Shown here: one piece after another, positions 19,332-27,675 of the stretch
Position numbering within the stretch: the first letter of the stretch is position 1
How the letters are laid out: each line of letters begins with the position of its first letter
Origin: JBBQVZ01 sp963695975
GTDB lineage: Bacteria; Actinomycetota; UBA4738; HRBIN12
Direction of reading: 5' to 3'
Assembly: GCA_963695975.1 (NCBI GenBank)
Contig: CAVOIB010000009.1
Coordinates: 124,001-188,000, forward strand
DNA length: 64,000 nt
Position numbers and translations under genes: made by a program
Notes under the pieces: generated by a model
Told to the model about the DNA's origin: nothing
Database searches by the model: none
Seen by the model: the letters and a program-made list of their open reading frames with translations, nothing else

Positions 19332-20128
19332 GCACACCCGTCCCCCCGCGACCCGACACCGGCCAGCCGGTCGGTGCCACCTCCGTCGAGCTGCCCGACG
19401 TCCGCCTGCGCTCGACCTGGGGATGGTTCGAGGCGGTCGGCGTCTACTTCGTCGCGTTCCTGATCGCGGGATTCGCCACGATCCCGATCATCGCCGTGCT
19501 CGGGGACACGAGCGTGGGCGGCGGGATCGGGCCGACCGAGATCGTCGCCACGATCGTGGCGGACGTCATCATCACAGGGATCCTCGTGAGCTGGTTGGCC
19601 CGCTGGCACAAGGGGTGGCGGCAGGCGATGGTGCTGCCGCCGCAGAGCGGCACCATCTGGCGGCACGTGACGGTCGGCGCGATCGGTGGCGCGGTCCTGG
19701 TGCCGGCGGTCGGCTTGGTGAGCTACGCGCTCCGAACGCTGTTCGAACAGGCCGTCGGACACTTCGTCTCGACACCGCGTCAAGTGGCACCCGGGCTCGG
19801 CACGCCCGCGGTGCTCGCACTGGTGTTCCTTGCCGTCGTGGTGGCTCCGGTGACCGAGGAGTTCTTCTTCCGAGGCGTGTTGTTCCGCACCGTCCGCGAT
19901 CGTCATGGGTTCTGGTCCGCTGCATTCGCCTCGGCGGTGCCGTTCGGGCTGCTGCACTACGTGCCCTCGCCCGCGATCGATGCTCTGCTCCTGCAGGTCA
20001 CGATGATCTTCACGGGCATAGGGCTCGCGTGGATCTACGAACGCCGAGGGACGCTCGTGTCCCCGATGGCGGCACATATGGTCTTCAACGTCATCGGTCT
20101 CGTCACGATCCACGCCCTGATCCGGTAG
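19328..20128 (+). CDS. CPBP family intramembrane metalloprotease
   Basis: 266 aa, about seven or eight helices. The family motifs are complete: EEFFFRG (motif 1, the Glu pair and Arg), FGLLHYVPS (motif 2 His), and the C-terminal MAAHMVFNV (motif 3 His/Asn). CPBP (CAAX protease/bacteriocin-processing) proteins cleave or regulate substrates within the membrane; the substrate here is unknown. Overlaps the preceding membrane protein gene (GTGA 19328-19331), suggesting the pair work together. Confidence 0.88.
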   Translation: MSTPVPPRPDTGQPVGATSVELPDVRLRSTWGWFEAVGVYFVAFLIAGFATIPIIAVLGDTSVGGGIGPTEIVATIVADVIITGILVSWLARWHKGWRQAMVLPPQSGTIWRHVTVGAIGGAVLVPAVGLVSYALRTLFEQAVGHFVSTPRQVAPGLGTPAVLALVFLAVVVAPVTEEFFFRGVLFRTVRDRHGFWSAAFASAVPFGLLHYVPSPAIDALLLQVTMIFTGIGLAWIYERRGTLVSPMAAHMVFNVIGLVTIHALIR

Positions 20129-20146
20129 CGGAGCGGCGCAGGTCCG

Positions 20147-20152
20147 TATGCT
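20147..20152 (+). promoter_or_regulatory. -10 box of the SCP2 gene
   Basis: TATGCT ends 6 bases before TTG 20159, so a transcript would begin at that codon. This supports the TTG as a leaderless start, although a second possible start at GTG 20174/20177 cannot be excluded. Confidence 0.5.
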
Positions 20153-20158
20153 TGCTCC

Positions 20159-20602
20159 TTGCTCACGAAGGAGGTGGTGCCGATCCCAAGGTTCCCGACC
20201 GACGCGTGGTTCCAGGAGTTCGTCGTGGCGATCAACGCGTCCGATCGCTACCAGCAGGCGGCGGCGGATTGGGAGGGCGACGTCGCCTTCCAGATCGAGG
20301 CCGAACCCGACAAGAACGTTCCCGAGACCGTCTGGGGCTGGCTCGACCTGTGGCACGGCGTCTGCCGGTCCGGCGGCGTCGTGGACGAGGAGAAGGCGAC
20401 GATTTCCCGGTACGTGATCAGCGCCCCGTACTCCCGGTGGCGTGAGGTCCTCGAAGGGGACCTGGATCCCATCCGCGGCATGATGCAGGGCAAGCTTCGT
20501 GTGAGTGGCGACCTCCCGACGATCATCCGCTACGTGAACGCGGCGAACGAGCTCGTGCACCTGACCGGAACCGTCGACACCGAGTTCCCCGACCGGGATT
20601 GA
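20159..20602 (+). CDS. SCP2 sterol-carrier-like domain protein
   Basis: 147 aa, single SCP2-type domain. The pattern WEGDVAFQIEAEP followed by IRGMMQGKLRVSGDL and a final helix matches this lipid-binding fold. Such proteins bind acyl-CoA or other lipids; the ligand here is unknown. The start is uncertain: TTG 20159 fits the -10 box as a leaderless start, while the AAGGAGG at 20168-20174 is too close to the GTG codons at 20174 and 20177 to serve them well. It precedes an alcohol dehydrogenase gene by seven bases. Confidence 0.8.
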   Translation: MLTKEVVPIPRFPTDAWFQEFVVAINASDRYQQAAADWEGDVAFQIEAEPDKNVPETVWGWLDLWHGVCRSGGVVDEEKATISRYVISAPYSRWREVLEGDLDPIRGMMQGKLRVSGDLPTIIRYVNAANELVHLTGTVDTEFPDRD

Positions 20603-20609
20603 CCGCCCG

Positions 20610-21650
20610 ATGCGCGCGGTCGTGTTCGACGACGTGGGGAAGGTGCGCGCGACCGATGTACCGGATCCCGTCGTCGAGCAACCGGGCGACGCCGTCGTTC
20701 GGGTGACCCGAACGGCGATCTGCGGCTCGGATCTGCATTTCTTCCACGGGAAGGCCCCTATAGACCCCGGGCATGTCATGGGTCATGAGGCGGCAGGCGT
20801 CGTCGAATCGGTAGGCCCGGATGTCGAGAGGTTCGCGCGTGGGGACCGGGTGGTCGTCGCGTTCAACATCGCCTGCGGCACGTGTTGGTTCTGCACGCGT
20901 GGTGAGACGCAGCTGTGCGAGGACTTCCGCAACCTCGGCGCGGGGGCGTTCGGCGGCGGGCTCCCCGGCGCACAGGCCACGCACGTGCGCGTGCCGTTCG
21001 CCGATGTGAACCTGCTCGTGATCCCCGAAGATGTGGACGACGAACGCGGGCTCTTCGTCGGGGACGTACTCACCACCGGGTACTACGCGGCGTCGATCGC
21101 CGAGATCGCGGCCGACGAGACGTTGGCCGTCGTCGGGTGCGGACCCTTGGGGTTCTTCTGCGTGCTGGCCGCACGGGCATTGGGCGCGCGGCGAGTCTAC
21201 GCGGTCGATCGCGAGCCGGCGCGGCTCGCACTCGCCGGGCGCGCCGGGGCCGTCCCGGTCGATGCCGGCGAACGGCACCCGCAGACCGCGCTCGCCGAGG
21301 CGACGGACGGGCGCGGGGCCGACGTGGTCCTCGAGGCGGTGGGCACCTCGGCCGCGTTCGAGGACGCGGTGCAGATGGTGCGGCGCGGCGGGCGCGTCGT
21401 CGTCATCGGCGTGTACGCGGGAGAGTCGGTCGAGGTGCAGCTGGGCGTGTATTGGGCTCGCGCGCTTACGCTCCGATTCACGGGCATCTGTCCGGTCCAC
21501 TCGTGGTGGGAGCGGGCGATGGGCGAGGTTCGGTCCGGCCGGATCGATCCGCTCCCGCTGATCTCCCACCGGATCCCGCTCGATGACGCGGCGGAGGGGT
21601 ACGCCCTGTTCGATCGACGCGAGGCGACGAAGGTGGTGCTCATACCGTGA
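20610..21650 (+). CDS. Zinc-dependent alcohol dehydrogenase
   Basis: 346 aa medium-chain dehydrogenase. Catalytic zinc ligands are Cys38 (ICGSD) and His59-Glu60 (GHEAAG). The structural zinc site has all four Cys at 89, 92, 95 and 103. The nucleotide-binding glycine motif is VVGCGPLGFFC, followed by VDREP, an acidic residue favouring NAD. The GKAPIDPGHVMGHE stretch resembles sorbitol, threonine and formaldehyde dehydrogenases; the substrate is not clear. Operon with the SCP2 gene before and an unknown gene after (GTGA overlap). Confidence 0.9.
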   Translation: MRAVVFDDVGKVRATDVPDPVVEQPGDAVVRVTRTAICGSDLHFFHGKAPIDPGHVMGHEAAGVVESVGPDVERFARGDRVVVAFNIACGTCWFCTRGETQLCEDFRNLGAGAFGGGLPGAQATHVRVPFADVNLLVIPEDVDDERGLFVGDVLTTGYYAASIAEIAADETLAVVGCGPLGFFCVLAARALGARRVYAVDREPARLALAGRAGAVPVDAGERHPQTALAEATDGRGADVVLEAVGTSAAFEDAVQMVRRGGRVVVIGVYAGESVEVQLGVYWARALTLRFTGICPVHSWWERAMGEVRSGRIDPLPLISHRIPLDDAAEGYALFDRREATKVVLIP

Positions 21651-22054
21651 CGGTCGGCTACCACGATGACGAGCGCAGCGGTCTCGCGTCGATCGTCGGG
21701 GGGCTGATCGAGCAGAACCTGGCAAGGGACCCGGCGCGTGGGCGGTTGCTCCGCCCGGCCATCGTGACGATCGTCGCGCGCGATGCCGACGTCTGCATCA
21801 CGATCGTCACGGCTCCCGGGCAGGTGGACATCTCGGATGGCTTCACCCAGAGCGCCCACGTCGCCATCACCGCAGAAACATCTCGCTTGCTGGCATTGAC
21901 CGCTGCCCCGCTTCGGTTCGGGCTGCCCGACGCGTTCGATGCTCGAGGGCGTGCGGTGATCGCAGACGTCGTGACCCGGCGTGTGCGCATCCGCGGCTTG
22001 ATCCTGCATCCTCGGCGCCTCGCCCGTCTTTCGGCCCTCCTCTCGGTGGCGTGA
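21647..22054 (+). CDS. Unknown small protein, possible SCP2-like fold
   Basis: 135 aa, no recognised family. The pattern of a central VDISDGFTQSAHVAITAETSRLLAL stretch, a PLRFGLPDAF turn and a terminal VRIRGLILHPRRLARLSALL helix resembles the core of SCP2-type lipid carriers, but this is by eye only. No signal peptide or membrane helix. Overlaps the alcohol dehydrogenase and the next gene by GTGA at both ends, so it is part of a coupled set. Confidence 0.6.
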   Translation: MTVGYHDDERSGLASIVGGLIEQNLARDPARGRLLRPAIVTIVARDADVCITIVTAPGQVDISDGFTQSAHVAITAETSRLLALTAAPLRFGLPDAFDARGRAVIADVVTRRVRIRGLILHPRRLARLSALLSVA

Positions 22055-22665
22055 GCGGCGTCGGAACGCCGACCGGTGCCCGGCCATCCCGGCCCGATCT
22101 CCCGCCGGGACTGCGAGCTCACTCTCGTGGCGGTTGGGCGACGCTCGTGGTCGTCTGCGTGATCGTGGCGGTCGTGCTCGGTGGATACGTGGTCGCGGCG
22201 GCGCTGTCCGCGCCCGCGGGCCCTCCGATCGACGTGGCGGGGATCGTGCAGGTGCAGCCGCTCTCCGGCTGGGCGCTCGCAGGGCGCGGGACGGTTGCCG
22301 GTGTGCCGTTCGCGCAGATCACTCGCGGGAGCGGCAACCTCGCGACGACCGCGCTCGCGTCGCGCGGCGGCGACGCCGAGCGCCTTGCCATCGATTACGC
22401 GCGGATCGTCCTCGAGCCCCGCCTCAGTCAGCTCTCGATCTCGAGGCGCCTCGACGACGTCCGGCTGCGCTCCGGGCTGCGGGGGGTGCGCTTCGCCTAT
22501 GTCGGTGTGGTGGCGGACACCGGCGCTTCGATCGAGGGCGAGGTCACCGCCGTGATCGCGCCGTCGGGGAACGGTGTCGTGTTCGACGGGTGGGCCCCGG
22601 CCGGGGTTCTCTCGTTCGTTCGGTCGGACATCGACACGATGATCGCGCGCGCGGAGATCTCGTGA
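22051..22665 (+). CDS. Unknown membrane-anchored protein
   Basis: 204 aa. A proline-rich cytoplasmic stretch of about 28 residues, one membrane helix (WATLVVVCVIVAVVLGGYVVAAA, residues 29-51) and an extracytoplasmic domain of about 150 residues with alternating beta-like segments. No recognised motif. GTG start overlapping the previous gene; followed one base later by the PrsW-family protease, which could process it or act with it. Confidence 0.65.
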   Translation: MSGVGTPTGARPSRPDLPPGLRAHSRGGWATLVVVCVIVAVVLGGYVVAAALSAPAGPPIDVAGIVQVQPLSGWALAGRGTVAGVPFAQITRGSGNLATTALASRGGDAERLAIDYARIVLEPRLSQLSISRRLDDVRLRSGLRGVRFAYVGVVADTGASIEGEVTAVIAPSGNGVVFDGWAPAGVLSFVRSDIDTMIARAEIS

Positions 22666-22666
22666 C

Positions 22667-23881
22667 GTGAGCGTCACCCCCGCGCCGCCCGCCCGCCACC
22701 GGTCGCCGCTGCACGACGGCACGCTCTTTCGACCGCATCGGCCGGCGTTCTGGGTATACCTGGCCATCCTCCTGGTCACCGGCATCGTGGCGGTCGCCGA
22801 GCAGAGCATCTTCCGCCAGATCGCACCCGCCGGATGGTTGCTGTCCTGGGTGCTCCTCGCGCTGTACGCCCTGCCGGTGCTCCTGCTGGTGTACGCCCTC
22901 GACCTGTATGAACGCGAACCGATCTCGCTTGTCATCGGAGCGCTCCTGTGGGGCGGGATCGCCGCCACCACGCTGGCGGGGTACGCGAACGACGGGTGGG
23001 GCCTCGTGGTCGCGCGCGCGGGCGGACCAGAGTTCGCAGCTCGATGGACGGCCGCGCTCACCGCACCGTTCGTCGAGGAAACCCTCAAGGGGCTCGGCGT
23101 GGTCCTGATCTATCTGATCGCTCCCGACGAGATCGACGACATGATGGACGGCTTCGTCTACGGCGCCGTGTGCGGCCTGGGGTTCGCGGTCGTCGAGGAC
23201 GTCTTCTACTTCATGGGGGTCTTCGGAGGAACTCCGAGCGGCGTCCTGAAAGGGTTCTTCGTCCGCGTGGTGGCGAGCGGCCTCTACTCCCACGTCCTGT
23301 ATACGGGTCTCGTCGGCATGGGGATCGGCTACTTCGTGTCGCGTCGCGAGCAACGGTCGTTCCTGCGCAGGATCGGGGTCGTCGTGGGATTGTCCGCCGT
23401 CGCCGTGCTCGGACACCTCCTCTGGAACTCGCCGCTGCTCGATCTGTTCCCGTCGCGTCCCTGGACGGGCGCCGATCTCGTGCTGATCCCCGTGGCGACC
23501 GCCGTGAAGGGGCTCCCGCTGTTGGTCTTCGTGACGCTCGCGGTCGTCCTAGCGCGGCGCCGGGAACGCCGATGGCTCAGCGGGGTGCTCGACCCCGAGG
23601 TTGGATCCGTCGGCATCTCCGCGAAGGAGCTCGCGGTCCTCGAAGAGCCTCGCCGCCGCCGGGCGACGGTACGGCAGATGCGCCTGCGCGCCGGCGGCAA
23701 CGCCGCCTCGCTGCTGCGTCGTCTCCACCGCGAGCAGATCAACCTCGCGATGGTGCGGTCGAAGGTCGGGGACGACGATCCGGCGCTCCTTGAGCAACGG
23801 GCGTATTGCGCGTCCCTGCGCGATGCCTTGAACGCGATCCCCGGGGCCGCCTCGGCGGCCGGCGCTCCGTTCGACCGATAG
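22667..23881 (+). CDS. PrsW family intramembrane metalloprotease
   Basis: 404 aa, about nine helices. PrsW signatures are clear: YEREPISL in the first loop, the zinc-site Glu pair APFVEETLKG, DGFVYGAVCGLGFAVVEDVFY with a further Glu, and the late His in SHVLYTGLVGMG. B. subtilis PrsW performs site-1 cleavage of an anti-sigma factor. No anti-sigma factor gene is visible nearby, so its substrate is unknown; the upstream single-pass protein is a candidate. The C-terminal 100 residues are soluble and basic. Confidence 0.87.
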   Translation: MSVTPAPPARHRSPLHDGTLFRPHRPAFWVYLAILLVTGIVAVAEQSIFRQIAPAGWLLSWVLLALYALPVLLLVYALDLYEREPISLVIGALLWGGIAATTLAGYANDGWGLVVARAGGPEFAARWTAALTAPFVEETLKGLGVVLIYLIAPDEIDDMMDGFVYGAVCGLGFAVVEDVFYFMGVFGGTPSGVLKGFFVRVVASGLYSHVLYTGLVGMGIGYFVSRREQRSFLRRIGVVVGLSAVAVLGHLLWNSPLLDLFPSRPWTGADLVLIPVATAVKGLPLLVFVTLAVVLARRRERRWLSGVLDPEVGSVGISAKELAVLEEPRRRRATVRQMRLRAGGNAASLLRRLHREQINLAMVRSKVGDDDPALLEQRAYCASLRDALNAIPGAASAAGAPFDR

Positions 23882-23884
23882 GCT
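23879..23884 (+). promoter_or_regulatory. -10 box of meaB, leaderless arrangement
   Basis: TAGGCT overlaps the stop codon of the PrsW gene and ends 7 bases before GTG 23892. Transcription would start at or next to the start codon. Confidence 0.5.
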
Positions 23885-23891
23885 TCGGCGC

Positions 23892-24824
23892 GTGGACGTC
23901 GAAGCGTTGATAACAGGTGTGATCGCGGGTGACCGTCGAGCCGTCGCCCGCGCGATCTCGCTCGTCGAGGACGGCGGGGCGAACCTCGAGGCGCTCAGCG
24001 CCGGTCTGTACGCGAGCACGGGTCGAGCCGCCACGCTCGGCCTAACGGGCGCGCCCGGCGTCGGGAAGTCCACGCTCGCCACCGAGCTCGTCCGCGTCGA
24101 ACGCGGAGCCGAACGTTCCGTGGCGGTGCTGGCGGTCGACCCGACGTCTCCCTACACGGGCGGGGCCTTGCTTGGGGACCGCGTCAGGATGCAGGAGCAC
24201 GCAACCGATCCAGGCGTGTTCATCCGCTCGATGGCGACCCGTGGGCACCTCGGCGGCATGGCGCTCGCTGCGCCGGAGGCCGTCCGGGTGCTCGACGCAG
24301 CCGGCTACCAGGAAGTGATCGTCGAGACGGTCGGTGTCGGCCAGGCAGAGGTTGACGTTGCCGCGGCCACCGATACGGCCGTGGTCGTCCTCGCGCCGGG
24401 CATGGGCGACGCTGTGCAGATGGCGAAGGCCGGGATCTTGGAGGTGGCCGACGTCTTCGTCGTGAACAAGGCCGACCGCGAGGGAGCCGGCGACGTTGCT
24501 CGCGAGCTCCAGCAGATGTTGCACATGGGCGCCGCGCGCGCGTGGGAGCCCCCCGTCCTGCAGACCTCAGCGTTGCGGCAGGAAGGCATCGATGAACTCG
24601 CCGCCGCCGTAGCCTCGCACCGCGGGTACTTGGTGTCGTCCGGGGAGCTCGGCGTGAAACGCCGGGCGCGCCTGCTTCGGGAGGTGGAGAGCCTGGCGGC
24701 CGAGCGGTTCCGGGTCCACGCCGCATCGAAGCTGAAGGCCGCCCCTGACCTCGTCGAGGCGCTCGAGGCTCGCCGCATCGATCCGTACCGTGCCGCCGCT
24801 ATCCTGGACGACGAGAGCCGTTGA
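23892..24824 (+). CDS. meaB: MeaB/ArgK-type GTPase, acyl-CoA mutase chaperone
   Basis: 310 aa G3E-family P-loop GTPase that loads and protects the adenosylcobalamin of acyl-CoA mutases. Walker A GAPGVGKST at residues 53-61; AVDPTSPYTGGALLGDRVRM is the highly conserved MeaB segment with the switch Asp; ETVGVGQAE and NKADREGA are the G3 and G4 motifs. It overlaps the mutase gene by TTGA (24821-24824), consistent with a dedicated chaperone-client pair. Confidence 0.93.
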   Translation: MDVEALITGVIAGDRRAVARAISLVEDGGANLEALSAGLYASTGRAATLGLTGAPGVGKSTLATELVRVERGAERSVAVLAVDPTSPYTGGALLGDRVRMQEHATDPGVFIRSMATRGHLGGMALAAPEAVRVLDAAGYQEVIVETVGVGQAEVDVAAATDTAVVVLAPGMGDAVQMAKAGILEVADVFVVNKADREGAGDVARELQQMLHMGAARAWEPPVLQTSALRQEGIDELAAAVASHRGYLVSSGELGVKRRARLLREVESLAAERFRVHAASKLKAAPDLVEALEARRIDPYRAAAILDDESR

Positions 24825-26455
24825 GCGAGCCAGTGGAGCGGAAGAGCGCACCGGTCGAGCGCTTCACCACGCTCTCTGGCGAGTCGCTCGAGCCCGTGTA
24901 CGGACCGGCGGATCTCGAGGGCTTCGATCCCCGGACGGCGCTCGGGGTGCCCGGCGAGTACCCGTTCACACGCGGCGTCTATCCCTCGATGCATCGGGGG
25001 CGTCTGTGGACGATGCGGCAGTTCGCCGGGTTCGGTTCGGCCGGCGAGACGAATGCGCGGTACCGGTTCCTGTTGGAGCACGGCCAGGGCGGGCTGTCGG
25101 TCGCGTTCGATCTGCCCACGCTCATGGGCGTCGATTCCGACGACCCGAGGGCCGAGGGGGAGGTCGGCCGCTGTGGCGTGGCAACCGACTCTCTCGACGA
25201 CTTCGTGACGCTCTTCGAAGGGATCCCGCTTGGCGACATCTCGACCTCGATGACGATCAGTGGGCCAGCGGCGGTCGTCTTCGCGTTCTTCCTGGCGACC
25301 GCGGAACGGCAGGGGGTGCCGTGGGACAGGCTCGACGGGACGCTGCAGACGGATATCTTCAAGGAGTACATCGCCCAGAAGGAGTGGCTCTTCCCCCCGC
25401 GGCCTCACCTGCGGCTGATCGGCGATCTGATGGTGTTCTGCGCGGAGCGCACCCCCAAGTGGCATCCGATCAGCGTGAGCGGCTACCACATCCGGGAGGC
25501 GGGGGCGACGGCCGCGCAGGAACTGGCGTTCACGCTCGCCGACGGGTTCGCCTACGTGGAGCTCGGCCTGTCGCGCGGACTCGACGTCGACGTCTTCGCG
25601 CCCGGGCTCTCGTTCTTCTTCAACGCGCACATCGACTTCTTCGAAGAGATCGCGAAGTACCGAGCGGCGAGGCGGATCTGGGCGCGGTGGCTCAAGGAGC
25701 GATACGGCGCAACGGATCCGGATGCCATGCGGTTGCGGTTCCACGCCCAGACCGCGGGTGTTTCGCTTACGGCTCAACAGCCCACCAACAACGTGACGCG
25801 CACCGCGATCGAGGCGTTGGCCGCGGTCCTCGGCGGGACGCAGTCGCTCCACACGAACGCGTTAGACGAGGTCTTGGCGCTTCCCACCGAAGACGCCGCG
25901 CGCATCGCGCTACGTACGCAACAGGTCATCGCGTACGAGAGTGGGGTGCCGGACGTCGCCGATCCGCTCGGAGGTTCGTACTACCTGGAGTCGCTTACCG
26001 ACCGACTCGAGGAACGGGCGGAGGACCTCTTGACGGACGTCGCGGGGAGGGGCGGTGGCTCGATGCTCGAAGGCGTGCTGGATGGCATCGAGCGCGGTTG
26101 GTTCCAGCAATCGATCGCGGATTCCGCGTTCCGTGAACAGCAACGGATGGAGTCGGGTGATCTCGTGAAGGTTGGCGTCACGGCATTCGCGGACGAGCAC
26201 GAGGAGGGTGTGGACACCCTGGTGATCGATCCCCAAGGGGAGTCCCGGCAGATCATCGCCCTCGCCGAACTCCGCGCGTCGAGGGACGAGCAGGCGGCTC
26301 GCGCTGCGCTCGACGAGCTGGTGGCGGGCGCGAACACCGATGCCAACCTGATCGATCCGCTCGTGAATTGCGCGCGAAGCCTGTGCACCGAGGGCGAGAT
26401 CGTTGGAGTGCTGACCGAGGTCTTCGGCGGATACCGCGAGACCCCTCGGTTCTGA
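24821..26455 (+). CDS. B12-dependent acyl-CoA mutase, catalytic subunit (ICM/HCM-like)
   Basis: 544 aa TIM-barrel catalytic domain of the methylmalonyl-CoA mutase family without a C-terminal B12-binding domain. EYPFTRGVYPSM, GGLSVAFDLPTLMG and HTNALDE are conserved. The position that is Arg207 in P. shermanii methylmalonyl-CoA mutase (carboxylate binding) is Gln186 here (FKEYIAQKEW); the active-site His is kept (His223 in SGYHIREAG). The Gln is characteristic of isobutyryl- and 2-hydroxyisobutyryl-CoA mutases, so a simple methylmalonyl assignment is doubtful. A separate small B12-binding subunit is expected but none is in the window. TTG start, coupled to meaB. Confidence 0.85.
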   Translation: MSEPVERKSAPVERFTTLSGESLEPVYGPADLEGFDPRTALGVPGEYPFTRGVYPSMHRGRLWTMRQFAGFGSAGETNARYRFLLEHGQGGLSVAFDLPTLMGVDSDDPRAEGEVGRCGVATDSLDDFVTLFEGIPLGDISTSMTISGPAAVVFAFFLATAERQGVPWDRLDGTLQTDIFKEYIAQKEWLFPPRPHLRLIGDLMVFCAERTPKWHPISVSGYHIREAGATAAQELAFTLADGFAYVELGLSRGLDVDVFAPGLSFFFNAHIDFFEEIAKYRAARRIWARWLKERYGATDPDAMRLRFHAQTAGVSLTAQQPTNNVTRTAIEALAAVLGGTQSLHTNALDEVLALPTEDAARIALRTQQVIAYESGVPDVADPLGGSYYLESLTDRLEERAEDLLTDVAGRGGGSMLEGVLDGIERGWFQQSIADSAFREQQRMESGDLVKVGVTAFADEHEEGVDTLVIDPQGESRQIIALAELRASRDEQAARAALDELVAGANTDANLIDPLVNCARSLCTEGEIVGVLTEVFGGYRETPRF

Positions 26456-26479
26456 CCCCGAGGTCTGGCTGGATCCGTC

Positions 26480-26511
26480 TTGACGCTCGCCGCGAACCCG
26501 AGCTATATAGT
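26480..26511 (+). promoter_or_regulatory. Promoter of the nickel/cobalt transporter operon
   Basis: TTGACG (26480-26485), 18-base spacer, TATATA (26504-26509), which can also be read as TATAGT at 26506-26511. An A+T-rich island in high-G+C surroundings. Transcription would start near 26517, just ahead of the repeat-type operator. Confidence 0.7.
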
Positions 26512-26513
26512 TA

Positions 26514-26545
26514 TCGCAACATATTGCAGGAACTTGCACCTGCAA
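26514..26545 (+). promoter_or_regulatory. Operator-like repeats, probable Fur/Nur-family binding site
   Basis: Hexamers TCGCAA (26514-26519), TTGCAG (26524-26529) and TTGCAC (26534-26539) recur every 10 bases, and the last faces CTGCAA (26540-26545). The 12-mer TTGCACCTGCAA (26534-26545) reappears as its exact reverse complement at 29940-29951 in front of the regulator gene. The elements resemble the TTGCAA half-sites of the Streptomyces Nur box. The site covers the predicted transcription start. Confidence 0.65.
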
Positions 26546-26555
26546 CAAGCCTGAG

Positions 26556-26574
26556 GGACGCTATCGACGCGTCC
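26556..26574 (+). promoter_or_regulatory. Leader hairpin before cbiM
   Basis: GGACGC (26556-26561) pairs with GCGTCC (26569-26574) across a 7-base loop, just ahead of the G-rich ribosome site at 26576-26582. It could modulate translation. No cobalamin-riboswitch core was found. Confidence 0.35.
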
Positions 26575-26586
26575 TGGGGGGGATCC

Positions 26587-27675
26587 GTGCACATACCCGA
26601 CGGCTACCTGAGCCCGGCCACATGCGGCTTCTTCACGGCGGTGATGCTTCCGATCTGGTACAAGGCCTCCCGTACCGTCGGCAAGATCGTGAAGAGCCGG
26701 TACGTCCCGTTCTTGGCGGTCGGCGCGGCGTTCAGCTTCCTCGTGATGATGTTCAACATCCCGGTGCCGGACGGAACGACCGCACATGCGGTGGGTGCCA
26801 CGATCATCGCGATCGTTCTTGGCCCATGGGCCGCGGTGATCGCCGTCAGCATCGCGCTCATCATCCAAGCGCTCTTCTTCGGAGACGGCGGCGTCCTTGC
26901 GATCGGAGCCAACTGTTTCAACATGGCGTTCGTCCTGCCGTTCGTCGGCTACTACGTCTACAAAGTGATCGCCGCGAACACCTCGCTCACGTCGGGCAAG
27001 CGGGCGCTGGCGGGCGGGATCGGCGGCTACGTGGGGATCAACGCGGCAGCGCTCTGCGCTGCCATCGAGTTCGGGATCCAACCCGACCTGTTCCACACGG
27101 CGGCGGGCGTTCCGCTCTATGCGCCATTCCACCTCTCGCAGACGATCCCGGCGATGATGCTCGCGCATCTCACGGTCGCCGGGTTCGCGGAGTTCGGCGC
27201 AACCCTCGGCATCATCGCCTACCTCCAGCGGGCGAACCTTCCGCTGCTGAAGCTCAACCACTCCGATGTCCCGGTCACGGACGAGGAACTCGTCAAGAAG
27301 CCGATGGGGTGGCGATGGGCGATGATCGGACTCGCGGTGATGATCGTGCTGACCCCTATCGGTCTCTTGGCTCCGGGCGGTGCGTTCGGCGAGGATGTTC
27401 CAGCCGACCTTGATCTTGCGAAGTACCACCTCTCCGCGGTCCCCACCGGTCTCGACAAGTTCAGTAGCTTCTGGAGCCATACCTTGCTGGGGGGGTACGG
27501 TTTCAACAGTGGCGATCATCCGGTGATCGGCTACCTCGTGTCGGCGTTCGTCGGGATCCTGTTCATCAGCATCTTCGTCTTCGGGTTCATCTTCGTGGTG
27601 CGACTCGTCACCGGTCGCCGACGCCGCGACGACGACAGCTCGGACGTCGACAAGATCCCGCCGGTGACCGTGTGA
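26587..27675 (+). CDS. cbiM: Nickel/cobalt ECF transporter substrate component, CbiM/NikM with fused N-like domain
   Basis: 362 aa. GTG 26587 is chosen because the product then begins MHIPDG, whose free amino end and His2 form part of the metal site in NikM/CbiM. The S-component body follows (HAVGATIIAIVLGPWAA, FGDGGVLAIGANCFNMA). The last 120 residues add a helix, an extracytoplasmic loop and another helix, the layout of CbiN/NikN (PDGLE-type) units, so M and N appear fused. GTGA overlap with cbiQ. Nickel rather than cobalt is suggested, not proven, by the Nur-like operator. Confidence 0.88.
   Translation: MHIPDGYLSPATCGFFTAVMLPIWYKASRTVGKIVKSRYVPFLAVGAAFSFLVMMFNIPVPDGTTAHAVGATIIAIVLGPWAAVIAVSIALIIQALFFGDGGVLAIGANCFNMAFVLPFVGYYVYKVIAANTSLTSGKRALAGGIGGYVGINAAALCAAIEFGIQPDLFHTAAGVPLYAPFHLSQTIPAMMLAHLTVAGFAEFGATLGIIAYLQRANLPLLKLNHSDVPVTDEELVKKPMGWRWAMIGLAVMIVLTPIGLLAPGGAFGEDVPADLDLAKYHLSAVPTGLDKFSSFWSHTLLGGYGFNSGDHPVIGYLVSAFVGILFISIFVFGFIFVVRLVTGRRRRDDDSSDVDKIPPVTV

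Noticed and set aside
24305..25852. 515-codon minus-strand frame opposite meaB and the mutase
   Set aside because: Antisense shadow of two coupled, well-conserved genes; no recognisable motif.
26512..26586. Possible cobalamin riboswitch ahead of cbiM
   Set aside because: The leader is only about 70 bases and lacks a B12-box core; the hairpin and repeats fit a protein operator better.
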